NCBI GenBank assembly: GCA_902795345.1
Contig: CADBKO010000016.1
Coordinates: 1 to 50,666 of the forward strand
Direction of reading: 5' to 3'
DNA: 50,666 nt
DNA from: Oscillospiraceae bacterium
Lineage (GTDB): Bacteria; Bacillota; Clostridia; Oscillospirales; Oscillospiraceae
Part shown: positions 23,869 to 31,964 of the stretch, in pieces
Layout: each line of letters starts with the position of its first letter
Numbering within the stretch: the stretch's first letter is position 1
The notes under the pieces: model-generated
What the model was told of the DNA's origin: nothing
Seen by the model: the letters and a program-made list of their open reading frames with translations, nothing else
Database searches by the model: none
Made by a program: the position numbers and the translations under genes

Positions 23869-26153
23869 AAACGATCCTCACCGTGGAAGCCATGCGGCAG
23901 GCGGACGCGGACACCATCGCCGCCGGGACCCCGGGGCGGGAGCTCATGGCCCGGGCAGCCGGAGGCATCTTCGACGCCTGGCCCTGGCAGGGAAAAACCG
24001 CCATCCTCTGCGGCAGCGGCAACAACGCCGGGGACGGCTATGCCCTGGCCCTCCTGCTGCTTAAGGCGGGGAAGGAATGCCGCCTTTTCCGCCTGGAGGA
24101 CAGATTCAGCGAGGACGGCAGGTTTTATTATGACCGCTGCCTGGCTGCGGGCATCCCCGACGGGCTTTTCACGGAAGGAACGGACCTGGGCGGTTTCGAT
24201 CAGATCGTAGACTGCATTTTCGGCACCGGCTTCCGGGGCGCTGCCGCCGGGATGGCGGCGAAGGCCATCGAGGCCATGAACCGCAGCGGCGCTGTGATCA
24301 TCGCCGCCGACATACCCAGCGGGCTCAGCGGGCGAAATGGGCTGGGAGAGCCCTGCGTCCGGGCGCATAGGACGGTCTCCATCGGGTTTCCCCAGCCGGG
24401 GCATTACCTGAACGCGGCCAAGGACAGGGTGGGGACCCTGGTGAACGTGGACATCGGCATCCCCGCGCCGGAAAAGGTCCTCCGTCTGGCGGAGGACGGG
24501 GATTTCCGGGAAATGCTGGGGCCGAGGAAGAATTTCTCCAACAAGGGCGACTACGGCTATGTGGCCCTGCTGGGGGGCTGCCGGAACTACTCCGGCGCGG
24601 CGAAGCTGGCCTCCCTCAGCATGGCCGCCCTGCGCGCCGGCTGCGGCGTGAGCATCCTGGCGGTGCCCGCCTCCATCGTGGAGGCCGTGACCCCTTATCT
24701 TCTGGAAAGCACCCTGACGGCTCTGCCGGACAAGGACGGCTTTATGGCCTTCGACCCGGCGGCTCTGGACGCTCTGCTGGGCCGGGTGAAGGCCCTGGCC
24801 CTGGGCATGGGCTGGGGCATGGGCCCGGACAACGCTTCCATCCTGTCCTATATCCTCCGGCATTTTGAAGGCCCCCTGGTGCTGGACGCGGACGGGCTGA
24901 ACACCCTGGCCGCCATGGGCAGGGAAAGCCTGAAGGAGACGAGGGCAAAGCTCATCCTCACCCCCCATCTCAAGGAGTTCACCCGTCTCAGCGGCCTCAC
25001 GAAGGAGGAGGTGCTGGCAGACCCCGTGCAGGCGGCGGAGGCTCTCGCCGGGGAGACGGGGACGATCCTGCTGCTGAAAGGTCCGAGTACCGTCGTCACC
25101 GACGGCACGGAAACCTGGCTCACCGACGCGGGCTGCCCCGGCATGGCCACAGCGGGCAGCGGCGACGTGCTCACCGGCGTCCTGGCCGGGCTGCTGGGCT
25201 GGGCGGAACCGGGCGTGAAAACGGCGGTGCTGGGCGCGCACCTGGCCGGGCGGGCCGGAGAGCTGGCCCAGCGAGAAAAGGGCGACATCTCCATGACCGC
25301 CGGAGATACCGTAAGCAAAATACCGCAGGCATTCATGAGTCTGCGTCAGAAAGAGGAAAAGAAGATGGTATACTACAAGAGGATCCCCATGGAGACCCTG
25401 GTGAACACCCGGGATCTGGGCGGCTGGAGCTGCGGCCCGGGCAAGGTGACGAAGTACGGCGTGTTTCTCCGCACGGACTGTCCCATCGGCATTTCGGAAA
25501 AGGACAAAAAGTTCCTGCTGGACCACGGCGTGACCCTCTCCATCGACCTGCGGGGCGTGGACGAGGTGGAGAGCCAGCCCAGCGGCATGAAGGACGTACC
25601 TGGCCACACCTACATCCACTGCCCCATTTCCGAGGAGCACCGCATCATCAAATCCAACGACGGTGACAAGAAGGACGCGCCTCCTCCCCCGCCCCGGGAG
25701 CTGCCCAAGGACTTCAACTTCGGGGACACCTATGTGGAGATGCTGGAGACGGGCAAGCCCTGGGCCAAGAAGGTCTTTGAGCTCTGCGCAAACTGGGAGG
25801 GCACCGTCATGTTCCACTGCTTCATCGGCAAGGACCGGGCCGGAACCATCGCCGCCCTGCTGCTGGGCGCCGCCGGGGTCTGCGACACGGACATCATGAT
25901 GGATTACAGCGCCTCCATGAGCTGCCTGCGGCCCAAGTATCTCAAAATGGGGACCGATTTCCTGCCCAAGAAGGGCGGACGGCCCGATTTCAGCTGGGGC
26001 TTCTTCGGCTCGGTGCCGGAGACCATGGAGACCGCCCTGTGTCACCTGAGCGAGAAGTACGGCGGCGTGGTGGGCTATCTCAAGGACTGCGGGGTCTCCG
26101 ACGAGGCCATAGCGAAGCTGCGGGCCAAATTCGTGGAGGACGCGGAATACTGA
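23865..26153 (+). CDS. nnr: NAD(P)H-hydrate epimerase / dehydratase joined in frame to a tyrosine phosphatase
   Basis: 762 codons without a stop. Residues 1-205 are the YjeF-N epimerase (CGSGNNAGDGY, DCIFGTGFRG, ADIPSGLSG). Residues about 215-495 are the ADP/ATP-dependent NAD(P)HX dehydratase (GDYGYVALLGG, TPHLKEF, AGSGDVLTGVLAG). Together they repair hydrated NAD(P)H. From residue 501 (ATG 25365) a Y_phosphatase3-type domain begins with 'TLVNTRDLGGW' and carries the catalytic loop HCFIGKDR (C-x5-R). An internal RBS (AGAGGA, 7 bases before ATG 25365) means the phosphatase may also, or only, be made from its own start. The gene start is TTG 23865, overlapping the previous stop. A hairpin terminator follows. 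Confidence 0.85.
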   Translation: MKTILTVEAMRQADADTIAAGTPGRELMARAAGGIFDAWPWQGKTAILCGSGNNAGDGYALALLLLKAGKECRLFRLEDRFSEDGRFYYDRCLAAGIPDGLFTEGTDLGGFDQIVDCIFGTGFRGAAAGMAAKAIEAMNRSGAVIIAADIPSGLSGRNGLGEPCVRAHRTVSIGFPQPGHYLNAAKDRVGTLVNVDIGIPAPEKVLRLAEDGDFREMLGPRKNFSNKGDYGYVALLGGCRNYSGAAKLASLSMAALRAGCGVSILAVPASIVEAVTPYLLESTLTALPDKDGFMAFDPAALDALLGRVKALALGMGWGMGPDNASILSYILRHFEGPLVLDADGLNTLAAMGRESLKETRAKLILTPHLKEFTRLSGLTKEEVLADPVQAAEALAGETGTILLLKGPSTVVTDGTETWLTDAGCPGMATAGSGDVLTGVLAGLLGWAEPGVKTAVLGAHLAGRAGELAQREKGDISMTAGDTVSKIPQAFMSLRQKEEKKMVYYKRIPMETLVNTRDLGGWSCGPGKVTKYGVFLRTDCPIGISEKDKKFLLDHGVTLSIDLRGVDEVESQPSGMKDVPGHTYIHCPISEEHRIIKSNDGDKKDAPPPPPRELPKDFNFGDTYVEMLETGKPWAKKVFELCANWEGTVMFHCFIGKDRAGTIAALLLGAAGVCDTDIMMDYSASMSCLRPKYLKMGTDFLPKKGGRPDFSWGFFGSVPETMETALCHLSEKYGGVVGYLKDCGVSDEAIAKLRAKFVEDAEY

Positions 26154-26170
26154 TACTTCAGGATGCAATA

Positions 26171-26207
26171 CGGGCGGGACCGGATCGGTCCCGCCCGCTT
26201 GGTTTTT
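26171..26207 (+). terminator. Rho-independent terminator
   Basis: CGGGCGGGACC / GGTCCCGCCCG stem (26171-26197), then TTGGTTTTT. It ends the 19320-26153 operon and faces the convergent transporter gene. It is almost identical in sequence to the hairpin at 28651-28680. Confidence 0.88.
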
Positions 26208-26212
26208 CTGGT

Positions 26213-27430
26213 TTATGCGTCCATCTTTTTCTTGTACTTCTTCATCACCAGCTGAAGCACGATGGTGATGGCGGCGGTGATGGCCCCCATCACGAATGTC
26301 ATGTAGTATTTCCCGGTGGACTTCACCAGGGCGTTGGAGATGGAGTTGAAGAGGATGGAGCTGAAGCCCAGACTCAGCATGGCCACCCCGTAGTTGGTGC
26401 CGGTGTACTTCGCGCCGAAGAAGTCTGTGGTGGTGGCGGGGTTGATGGCGCTGGGGCCGCCGAAGGCGAAGGCCGTGACCATGACCACCACGATATAGGC
26501 GTAGCCCCCCACGAACATGAGCAGCAGGGCGCAGACGATGGTGATGCAGCAGAGGAGGACATTGGTCTCCACCCGGCCCAGCTTATCCGACAGGGCGGAC
26601 ATGCCGAAGCGGCCCGCGGCGTTGAATACGCCGGTGAGGGACACGCAGGTGAGGGCCAGGGCGCTGGTGAGGCCCCGCTCCTCCCCCAGAGGACGAATGA
26701 TGGGGTTGAGCATATTCCAGGTGGCGTTGTAGAAAAAGATGGTCAGCAGGATGCACCAGAAGGGCACGGTGCGGATGGCCTCCTTCAGGGGGATCTCCCG
26801 CTTGGCCACGATGGCATTCTTCTTGGGGGTAGGCTTGGGGAGCTTCGCCAGGTATTCCTCGGAGGGGAGCTGGATGAAGCAGCAGGCGATGAGGCCCACC
26901 ACCAGGAATACCAGGCTGAGGGTCCGCAGCGTGGCGCTGACGGTCATGCTGTTGAGCATGGTGCCGATGATGGGGCTGAAGGCCACGGTGCCCAGGCCGA
27001 AGGCTGCGGTGGCGATGCCGGTGGCGAAGCCGCGGCGGTGGGGGAACCACTTCTGGATGCAGGAGAGGAGCGCCCCGTAGCTGACACCCACGCCGATGCC
27101 GCCGATGACGCTGTAAGTCAGATAGAAGAACCAGATGGAAGCGCCGGGCTTCACGCAGGAGGCAAGGAAGATGCCCACGCCGAAGAGGGCCACGCCCACA
27201 AAGCTGACCTTTTTTGGGCCGATCTTGTCATTCAGCGCGCCGCCGCCGAAGTTGCCCACGCAAAAGGCGAAGAGCATGATGCTGGCGATGAGGTTCACGC
27301 TGCCGCTCTCCCAGCCGAAGTAGCCCATGGTGGCATTTTTCAGCACGCTCCAAAGGTAGATGACGCCCACGCAGAGCATGGCCACCAGGCCGCCGATGAT
27401 GGGAAGCACCGGAGATTTCGTTTTCGTCAT
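26213..27430 (-). CDS. OFA-family MFS transporter (oxalate/formate antiporter-like)
   Basis: About 405 residues with 12 predicted membrane helices. The N-terminus 'PIIGGLVAMLCVGVIYLWSV' and the following 'GSVNLIASIMLFAF' match the OFA family, as do 'YSVIGGIGVGVSYGALLSCI' and 'WFPHRRGFATGIATAAFGLG'. It probably exchanges small organic acids across the cytoplasmic membrane. ATG 27430 is chosen because GGAAGGG stands 9 bases upstream, while the alternative GTG 27439 touches it. It is divergent from a URO-D gene at 27610, and an old-yellow-type reductase follows that, so it may import the substrate of that cluster. Confidence 0.88.
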   Translation of the reverse strand: MTKTKSPVLPIIGGLVAMLCVGVIYLWSVLKNATMGYFGWESGSVNLIASIMLFAFCVGNFGGGALNDKIGPKKVSFVGVALFGVGIFLASCVKPGASIWFFYLTYSVIGGIGVGVSYGALLSCIQKWFPHRRGFATGIATAAFGLGTVAFSPIIGTMLNSMTVSATLRTLSLVFLVVGLIACCFIQLPSEEYLAKLPKPTPKKNAIVAKREIPLKEAIRTVPFWCILLTIFFYNATWNMLNPIIRPLGEERGLTSALALTCVSLTGVFNAAGRFGMSALSDKLGRVETNVLLCCITIVCALLLMFVGGYAYIVVVMVTAFAFGGPSAINPATTTDFFGAKYTGTNYGVAMLSLGFSSILFNSISNALVKSTGKYYMTFVMGAITAAITIVLQLVMKKYKKKMDA

Positions 27431-27549
27431 ATCGTTCACCCTTCCCTGCCCCGCCGGGGCAGAACTATCAGATATTGCCTATTATACTTTTATCTTAAGG
27501 ATTGTCAATGACCGGGGACGCCGGGACAGGCGCTTTTTCTCTCTTTTCC

Positions 27550-27578
27550 TTGACAAACATATATCAAAAATGTTACTG
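27550..27578 (+). promoter_or_regulatory. Promoter for the second URO-D gene
   Basis: Perfect TTGACA at 27550-27555, a 17-base spacer and TTACTG at 27573-27578, 31 bases before ATG 27610. The -10 is weak, so an activator may be needed. Confidence 0.5.
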
Positions 27579-27609
27579 TGAACATATCTGAACAGGAGGT
27601 GCTTTGCAC

Positions 27610-28629
27610 ATGACCAACAAGGAAAAATTCCTCTCCGTAATGCGGAATGAGAAGCCCCTCAAGTGGATGGGCTACGGCTTCGAGGCTTTCACCAAGACCA
27701 TGTACCATTGCATCATGGATCCCATCTCCATCTGGGACATTCTCTTCATCCAGGGTGAGAATGTGCTGGATCACTGGGGCGTCAACCACCGCTACATTCC
27801 CGGTGTGGACCCCGGCGTCATCCCCATGGTCAACGAGCAGAACCAGGTCATCAAGGACATCACCCACTGGCGGGATTACGTCACCTTCCCCGAAATCCCC
27901 GAAGATCTGGACTGGGCCAGCGTCCAGAAGCAGATCGCCGAGGTGGATCGCGACAACGAGATGATCATGCTGGCGACCTTCCGCGGCCCCTTCGAGCGGG
28001 CCCACTGCCTCATGACCTTTGAAGACACCCTGGTGAATATGTACGAGGAGCCTGAAGCCATGTATGAGCTTTTCGGCGCCTATATCGACTGGAAGCTGAA
28101 GGTCGCAAAGCTGCTGTGTGACAACCTGAGCTTCGATGTGATTCAGAGCCATGACGACTGGGGCAGCAAGACTTCCATGTTCTTCAGCGTGGACAAGTTC
28201 CGCGAGCTGCTGAAGCCCCATATGAAGCGCCTGTACGACTACTATCACGAGCGGGGCATCATCGTGATGCATCACTGCGACTGCTACGCCGCCGAACTTG
28301 CTCCCGAAATGGTAGATCTGGGCGTTGATATCTGGGAGGGCGTGCTCCCCTCCAACAACATCCCCAAGGTACAGCAGATGACGCAGGGCAAGATGCTTCT
28401 CATGGGCGGCCTGGATCAGGGCCTTATCGACCAGGCGGACGTCAGTGAGGAAGCGGTACGGGCAGAGGTGCGCCGCGCCATCGACGAATATGCGCCCGGC
28501 GGCGCTTTTCTCCCCTGCATCGGCTCCATTGAGTGCCTCAATGCCTGGGTCACCCCCGTGGTCATCGACGAGTGCAACAAGTACGGCGCCGAGTGGCTGG
28601 CCAAGCAGCAGGCTGCGGGTCTGGCGTAA
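27610..28629 (+). CDS. Uroporphyrinogen-decarboxylase-fold (URO-D) protein, copy 2
   Basis: A 339-residue relative of the protein at 10079. 'FDVIQSHDDWGSKTSMFFSV' and 'GIIVMHHCDCYAAELAPEMV' carry the His/Cys positions that bind zinc in MtaA/MtbA-like methyltransferases. 'VDIWEGVLPSNNIPKVQQM' and 'LMGGLDQGL' complete the barrel. ATG 27610 has AGGAGGT 9 bases before it; the TTG six bases upstream is less likely. Its neighbours are a divergent OFA carrier and a convergent old-yellow-type reductase. A methyl-transfer or decarboxylation step on an imported organic compound is inferred; no corrinoid protein is visible in the window. Confidence 0.78.
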   Translation: MTNKEKFLSVMRNEKPLKWMGYGFEAFTKTMYHCIMDPISIWDILFIQGENVLDHWGVNHRYIPGVDPGVIPMVNEQNQVIKDITHWRDYVTFPEIPEDLDWASVQKQIAEVDRDNEMIMLATFRGPFERAHCLMTFEDTLVNMYEEPEAMYELFGAYIDWKLKVAKLLCDNLSFDVIQSHDDWGSKTSMFFSVDKFRELLKPHMKRLYDYYHERGIIVMHHCDCYAAELAPEMVDLGVDIWEGVLPSNNIPKVQQMTQGKMLLMGGLDQGLIDQADVSEEAVRAEVRRAIDEYAPGGAFLPCIGSIECLNAWVTPVVIDECNKYGAEWLAKQQAAGLA

Positions 28630-28650
28630 GCGATACAATGGTATATTTCA

Positions 28651-28680
28651 GCGGGCGGGACCGATATCGGTCCCGCCCGC
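28651..28680. terminator. Bidirectional terminator, perfect 30-base palindrome
   Basis: GCGGGCGGGACCGAT followed by its exact reverse complement, between the convergent genes ending at 28629 and 28694. It is nearly the same sequence as the hairpin at 26171-26197. Only a pyrimidine-rich stretch (TTGCTGTCTCTTTT) follows on the plus side. Confidence 0.8.
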
Positions 28681-28693
28681 TTGCTGTCTCTTT

Positions 28694-30658
28694 TCATTTC
28701 TTCCCGATGTCCAGGGCCTCGAAGTAGGCCGCGTTGGTGGCCTGGTAAACGGTGGCGGGGATCACGCAGTCCCCCAGCACATGGTACTCCGGCGCGCAGA
28801 GGGCCAGAGCCGCAGCCTCCTCCCGGTTAGGCTTCATGCCCAGGGCGCAGACCACCGTGTCCGCCGGGAAGAACACTTCCCCGTCCTTTCCTTCCCCGGT
28901 GACGCCCTCGGAAGCGATCTTCGTGACCTTCGTATTCAGGCATACGCGGATCCCGAGCCGCTTGATCTCCAGATCGATGGAGGAGCCCTGGAGGAGGTTG
29001 GTCCCGCTGTTCAGGGAGGGGGCCATTTCCAGGATGGTCACTTCCCTGCCCAGGCCCGCCATGAAGATGGCCAGCTCGCAGCCCACCAGGCCGCCGCCCA
29101 GGATCACCAGCTTTTTCCCCGCCTTCTCCGGGTCCATGTAGACCTTTTCCGCGATGGTGACGTTAGGTCCGTCGATGCCGGGGATGGGCGGGACAGCAGG
29201 GCGGGAGCCCAGGGCCGCCACGATCACGTCCGGCCCCAGCTCCTTTGCCAGAGCCGGGGTGACCTCCGTGTTCAGCCTTACTTCGATATTCTTTTCCCGG
29301 GAGATCATCAGGGCCTGATGGGCCAGATATTCCCCCAGGTGCTTCTTGAAGGGAACCTTTTCCTCGCAGAGCAGCACGCCCCCCAGCCGGTCAGTCTTCT
29401 CGCAGAGGATGACCCTGTGGCCCCGGGCTGCGGCGGTGAGGGCTGCCTGCATGCCGCCGATGCCGCCCCCGGCCACCAGCACGGTCCTGGGCTCCGGGGC
29501 GGGTTTCTCGAATTTCACGTCCGCCTCGTTGCAGATCTCCGGATTCAGAGCGCAGCAGATCTGGCCCCGGGTCATGAGGCTGGAGAAGCAGGTGAAGCAG
29601 CGCATGCACTTCACGATCTCGTCCTGCCGCCCTTCTCTGGCCTTGCGGGGCAGGTCCGGGTCGCAGATCAGGCCCCGGGCCAGTTCTACCACGTCCGCCT
29701 TGCCGGAGGCGATGATCTCCTCCAGCATCTCCGGGTCGGAAAGAGCGCCCACGGTTGCCACGGGCGTCTTGACGTGCTTTTTGATCTCGGCGGCGTATTT
29801 CACGTTGACCCCGTCCTCCAGGAACATGCTGGGGTGGGTCACGGTAAAGACCTCGGCCACCTCATGGCTGCCGGCGGAGATATGGAGCAGGTCCACCTTC
29901 CCGTCCAGGGCCTGGGCAATGCGGACGCCGTATTCCACGTCGTAGCCGCCTTCGAAGATCTCGCTGCCGCTGAGCCGAATCTCGATGGGGAACGCGCTTC
30001 CGACGGTCTCCCGCATGGCCCGGATCACCGCCAGGGGGAAGCGCATCCGCTTCTCGAAGGAGCCGCCCCACTCGTCGGTGCGGGTGTTGGTGATGGGGGA
30101 CATGAACTGATGCAGCAGCCAGCCGTGGCCCCCGTGGAGGGTGACCATACCGAAGCCGCAGGCCTTGGCGAAGGCGGCGGCCTCCGCGTGCTTGCGGATG
30201 GTGCGCCGGATGATCTCATCGTCCATGGCGTAGGCGTGGATGGGCTGGCCGAAGGCCCCGGAGGACTCGCTCTCCACCGGCCCGTAGATCTTGTGGCCCT
30301 GGCCGAAGGAGATCCTCGCTGCGTTGCCCCCGTGAGACATCTCCATGCTGGCCACCGCCCCGTGGCGGCGGATGGCTTCGCTGAGCTTGTTCAGGTGGGG
30401 GCGGCCCGTGGGGTCGTCCAGAAGGATATGGTTGCCGTTGGCCAGGGCGATCTCGCTGTCCACCATGGCGTCGCCGATGCAGACCGAGGCGGCGCCGCCG
30501 ATGGCCTTGCGCTCATAGTAGTTGATGGTCTCGTTGATGGGATGGTTGCCGTAGTGATTGTGCTGCAGGCCCGTGGGGGACGCGAAGATGCGGTTTTTGA
30601 ACAGCTGGCCCGCCAGCACGATGGGGGTGAAAAGATGGGGATACGGACACTGGTACAT
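28694..30658 (-). CDS. Old-yellow-type NADH:flavin oxidoreductase (copy 3)
   Basis: 654 residues with the same three-part plan as copies 1 and 2. It has an FMN barrel ('YPHLFTPIVLAGQLFKNRIF' start, HGGHGWLLHQFMS, 'NTRTDEWGG'), CMRCFTC...C iron-sulphur ligands, then AGGGIGGMQAA and ILGGGLVGCELA dinucleotide folds. AGGGAG precedes ATG 30658. It converges with the URO-D gene at 27610. The repeated association of this enzyme type with URO-D proteins in the window supports a shared pathway. Candidate reactions are reduction of an unsaturated acid, ketone or aromatic-derived intermediate. The substrate is not predictable from sequence alone. Confidence 0.9.
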   Translation of the reverse strand: MYQCPYPHLFTPIVLAGQLFKNRIFASPTGLQHNHYGNHPINETINYYERKAIGGAASVCIGDAMVDSEIALANGNHILLDDPTGRPHLNKLSEAIRRHGAVASMEMSHGGNAARISFGQGHKIYGPVESESSGAFGQPIHAYAMDDEIIRRTIRKHAEAAAFAKACGFGMVTLHGGHGWLLHQFMSPITNTRTDEWGGSFEKRMRFPLAVIRAMRETVGSAFPIEIRLSGSEIFEGGYDVEYGVRIAQALDGKVDLLHISAGSHEVAEVFTVTHPSMFLEDGVNVKYAAEIKKHVKTPVATVGALSDPEMLEEIIASGKADVVELARGLICDPDLPRKAREGRQDEIVKCMRCFTCFSSLMTRGQICCALNPEICNEADVKFEKPAPEPRTVLVAGGGIGGMQAALTAAARGHRVILCEKTDRLGGVLLCEEKVPFKKHLGEYLAHQALMISREKNIEVRLNTEVTPALAKELGPDVIVAALGSRPAVPPIPGIDGPNVTIAEKVYMDPEKAGKKLVILGGGLVGCELAIFMAGLGREVTILEMAPSLNSGTNLLQGSSIDLEIKRLGIRVCLNTKVTKIASEGVTGEGKDGEVFFPADTVVCALGMKPNREEAAALALCAPEYHVLGDCVIPATVYQATNAAYFEALDIGKK

Positions 30659-30746
30659 GGTTCTCCCTGCCTTTGCTCATTTCTTTGGTTCCAGAATACC
30701 ATAGCGGGCAGACTCTTGCAAGACGGGAAAAAAGCCGGGGGAGCGA

Positions 30747-30775
30747 TTGCAATTCCGCGGCGGCTGTGGTATGAT
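30747..30775 (+). promoter_or_regulatory. Promoter for the PPOX-family gene
   Basis: TTGCAA at 30747-30752, a 17-base spacer and TATGAT at 30770-30775, 37 bases before ATG 30813. Confidence 0.65.
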
Positions 30776-30812
30776 TTCACCATCTGAAATATCATGCAAA
30801 GGAGAGATTGTC

Positions 30813-31211
30813 ATGGAAAAACTGCTTGCATTCCTGAAGGACGCCGGAACGTTCTTCTACGCCTCCTGCGACGGGGATAAGCCCCGGGTGCGTCCCTTCG
30901 GCTTCTTCATGGAGCTGAACGGAAAGTTCTATGTGGGCATGGGCCAGCAGAAGGAGTCCTATAAGCAGACCATCGCCAACCCCAACGTGGAGCTCTGCGC
31001 CATGAACAAGAAGATGCAGTGGATCCGCGTCCGGGGCGTCGCCGTGCCCGACGAGACCGAGGAGACCTACGCCAAGGCTTTCGAGCACAGCCCCATGCTG
31101 AAGGGCCTCTACAACGAGCAGACCGGCAACCGTCTGGGCCTGTTCTGGCTGAAGGACGGCTACGCCGAGATCGCCGACATGCAGGGCAACTTCGAGAAGT
31201 TCAACTTCTGA
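30813..31211 (+). CDS. Pyridoxamine 5'-phosphate oxidase-family flavoprotein
   Basis: A 132-residue split-barrel protein. 'FLKDAGTFFYASCDGDKPRV' and 'PFGFFMELNGKFYVGMGQQK' are the FMN-binding beta strands typical of the short PPOX-like proteins of anaerobes, with 'NPNVELCAM' and the C-terminal 'LGLFWLKDGYAEIADM' following. It probably binds FMN or F420-like flavin as a dimer and acts as a small reductase; it is too short for a true PdxH. ATG 30813 has AAAGGAGAG upstream. It is a single-gene unit ended by a hairpin at 31224. Confidence 0.88.
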   Translation: MEKLLAFLKDAGTFFYASCDGDKPRVRPFGFFMELNGKFYVGMGQQKESYKQTIANPNVELCAMNKKMQWIRVRGVAVPDETEETYAKAFEHSPMLKGLYNEQTGNRLGLFWLKDGYAEIADMQGNFEKFNF

Positions 31212-31223
31212 GTGGAAAAGGCG

Positions 31224-31250
31224 GGCTCCCGCCGTCGTTCGGCGGGAGCC
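31224..31250 (+). terminator. Terminator-like hairpin after the PPOX gene
   Basis: Perfect 10-bp stem GGCTCCCGCC / GGCGGGAGCC with a 7-base loop, followed by TCTCCCC rather than a T-run. Confidence 0.6.
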
Positions 31251-31307
31251 TCTCCCCTGCTACCGGGGAACGAAAGCGGAACAAAGCGAGTTTCTTATGA
31301 TGAATAT

Positions 31308-31347
31308 CCGGGTGTAGCCCAGTTGGTAGGGCGCCAGCTTTGGGAGC
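31308..31347 (+). pseudogene. Truncated tRNA-Pro copy (5' half)
   Basis: Forty bases identical to positions 1-40 of the intact tRNA-Pro at 31522: acceptor 5' strand, D arm and anticodon stem-loop up to the first base of the 3' anticodon stem. After 31347 the sequence diverges and no T arm or acceptor 3' strand can be folded. About 55 bases further on, CTGGGA/TCCCAG and a T6 run (31403-31437) look like a terminator. This is a broken duplicate or recombination scar next to the accessory island. Confidence 0.85.
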
Positions 31348-31402
31348 ATGTACGCGGCGGGCATGACGCCGAAGCCGCAAAAGCCGGGAAGCCCTTATTT
31401 AA

Positions 31403-31437
31403 CTGGGATCGCGGGGTGTTCCTCTTCCCAGCTTTTT
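31403..31437 (+). terminator. Terminator-like hairpin after the tRNA fragment
   Basis: CTGGGA (31403-31408) pairs with TCCCAG (31426-31431), followed by CTTTTTT. It suggests the broken tRNA copy was once a transcribed unit of its own. Confidence 0.55.
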
Positions 31438-31465
31438 TCCGCAAAATACCCCAACGACCACATGC

Positions 31466-31493
31466 TTGACCACAACGGCGAGCGTGGTATAAT
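31466..31493 (+). promoter_or_regulatory. Promoter for tRNA-Pro
   Basis: TTGACC at 31466-31471, a 16-base spacer and a perfect TATAAT at 31488-31493, 28 bases before the tRNA. Confidence 0.85.
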
Positions 31494-31521
31494 AACACCG
31501 CAAACGCAAAACTTCATATTC

Positions 31522-31597
31522 CCGGGTGTAGCCCAGTTGGTAGGGCGCCAGCTTTGGGAGCTGGAAGCCGCGCGTTCGAATCGCGCCACTCGGACCA
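31522..31597 (+). tRNA. tRNA-Pro (anticodon UGG)
   Basis: A complete 76-base cloverleaf. The acceptor stem CCGGGTG pairs with CACTCGG (one G-T pair), the D stem is GCCC/GGGC, the anticodon stem is CCAGC/GCTGG with loop TTTGGGA (anticodon TGG), and the T stem is GCGCG/CGCGC with TTCGAAT loop. CCA is encoded. A strong promoter precedes it and a hairpin follows at 31607. It is the last backbone gene before the AT-rich accessory region. Confidence 0.97.
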
Positions 31598-31606
31598 AAA
31601 GCAGAG

Positions 31607-31650
31607 GCTCTGTTTTTCGAACGTTTATCGAAAACAGAGCTTCATTCTTT
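31607..31650 (+). terminator. tRNA-Pro terminator
   Basis: GCTCTGTTTT...CGA pairs with TCG...AAAACAGAGC (31607-31640), followed by the T-rich TTCATTCTTT. Confidence 0.75.
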
Positions 31651-31920
31651 GCAACCTTGAAAGCCAAGGCTTTTTGGGGTCCATCGTTATAGAACATTCT
31701 CAAAAAACGAGGATCATAAAGGAAACATATTCAAGACTCCTTTTAAAAGCAGGATTACTCATAAAGCCTATGCGGGTTTAGGATATAGAGATTTCCATTT
31801 ATCTTAGATCACACCTACTGATGTGCTTTGAATTCGTCTTCCGCTACTGATTCTGGCAATCAAAGGTGGCGAAATAAAAGCCGCTCGTTGTCCTCCTTGA
31901 CCATTTAGAACTACTTTTAA
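31651..31920. other. AT-rich spacer, no gene seen
   Basis: About 270 bases between the tRNA terminator and the retron promoter. Base composition shifts from GC-rich to AT-rich here. Short open frames exist but lack ribosome sites and family features. I see no repeat or hairpin of note. Confidence 0.5.
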
Positions 31921-31949
31921 TTGACTTTTCGAGTTTGATATGCTATAAT
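31921..31949 (+). promoter_or_regulatory. Retron promoter
   Basis: TTGACT at 31921-31926, a 17-base spacer and a perfect TATAAT at 31944-31949. Transcription should start near 31956, just ahead of the a1 repeat of the retron RNA. There is no other clear promoter before the reverse transcriptase, so RNA, small protein and enzyme are probably one transcript. Confidence 0.85.
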
Positions 31950-31964
31950 TTTATGCGTCAGTAT

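Noticed and set aside
31308..31380. Second functional tRNA gene
   Set aside because: The 5' half is perfect, but no T arm and no sequence able to pair with the acceptor strand CCGGGTG follow within 60 bases.
31395..31703. Minus-strand frame over tRNA-Pro ending in RVARFERAASSSQSW...
   Set aside because: This is the classic false protein obtained by translating the antisense of a tRNA gene.
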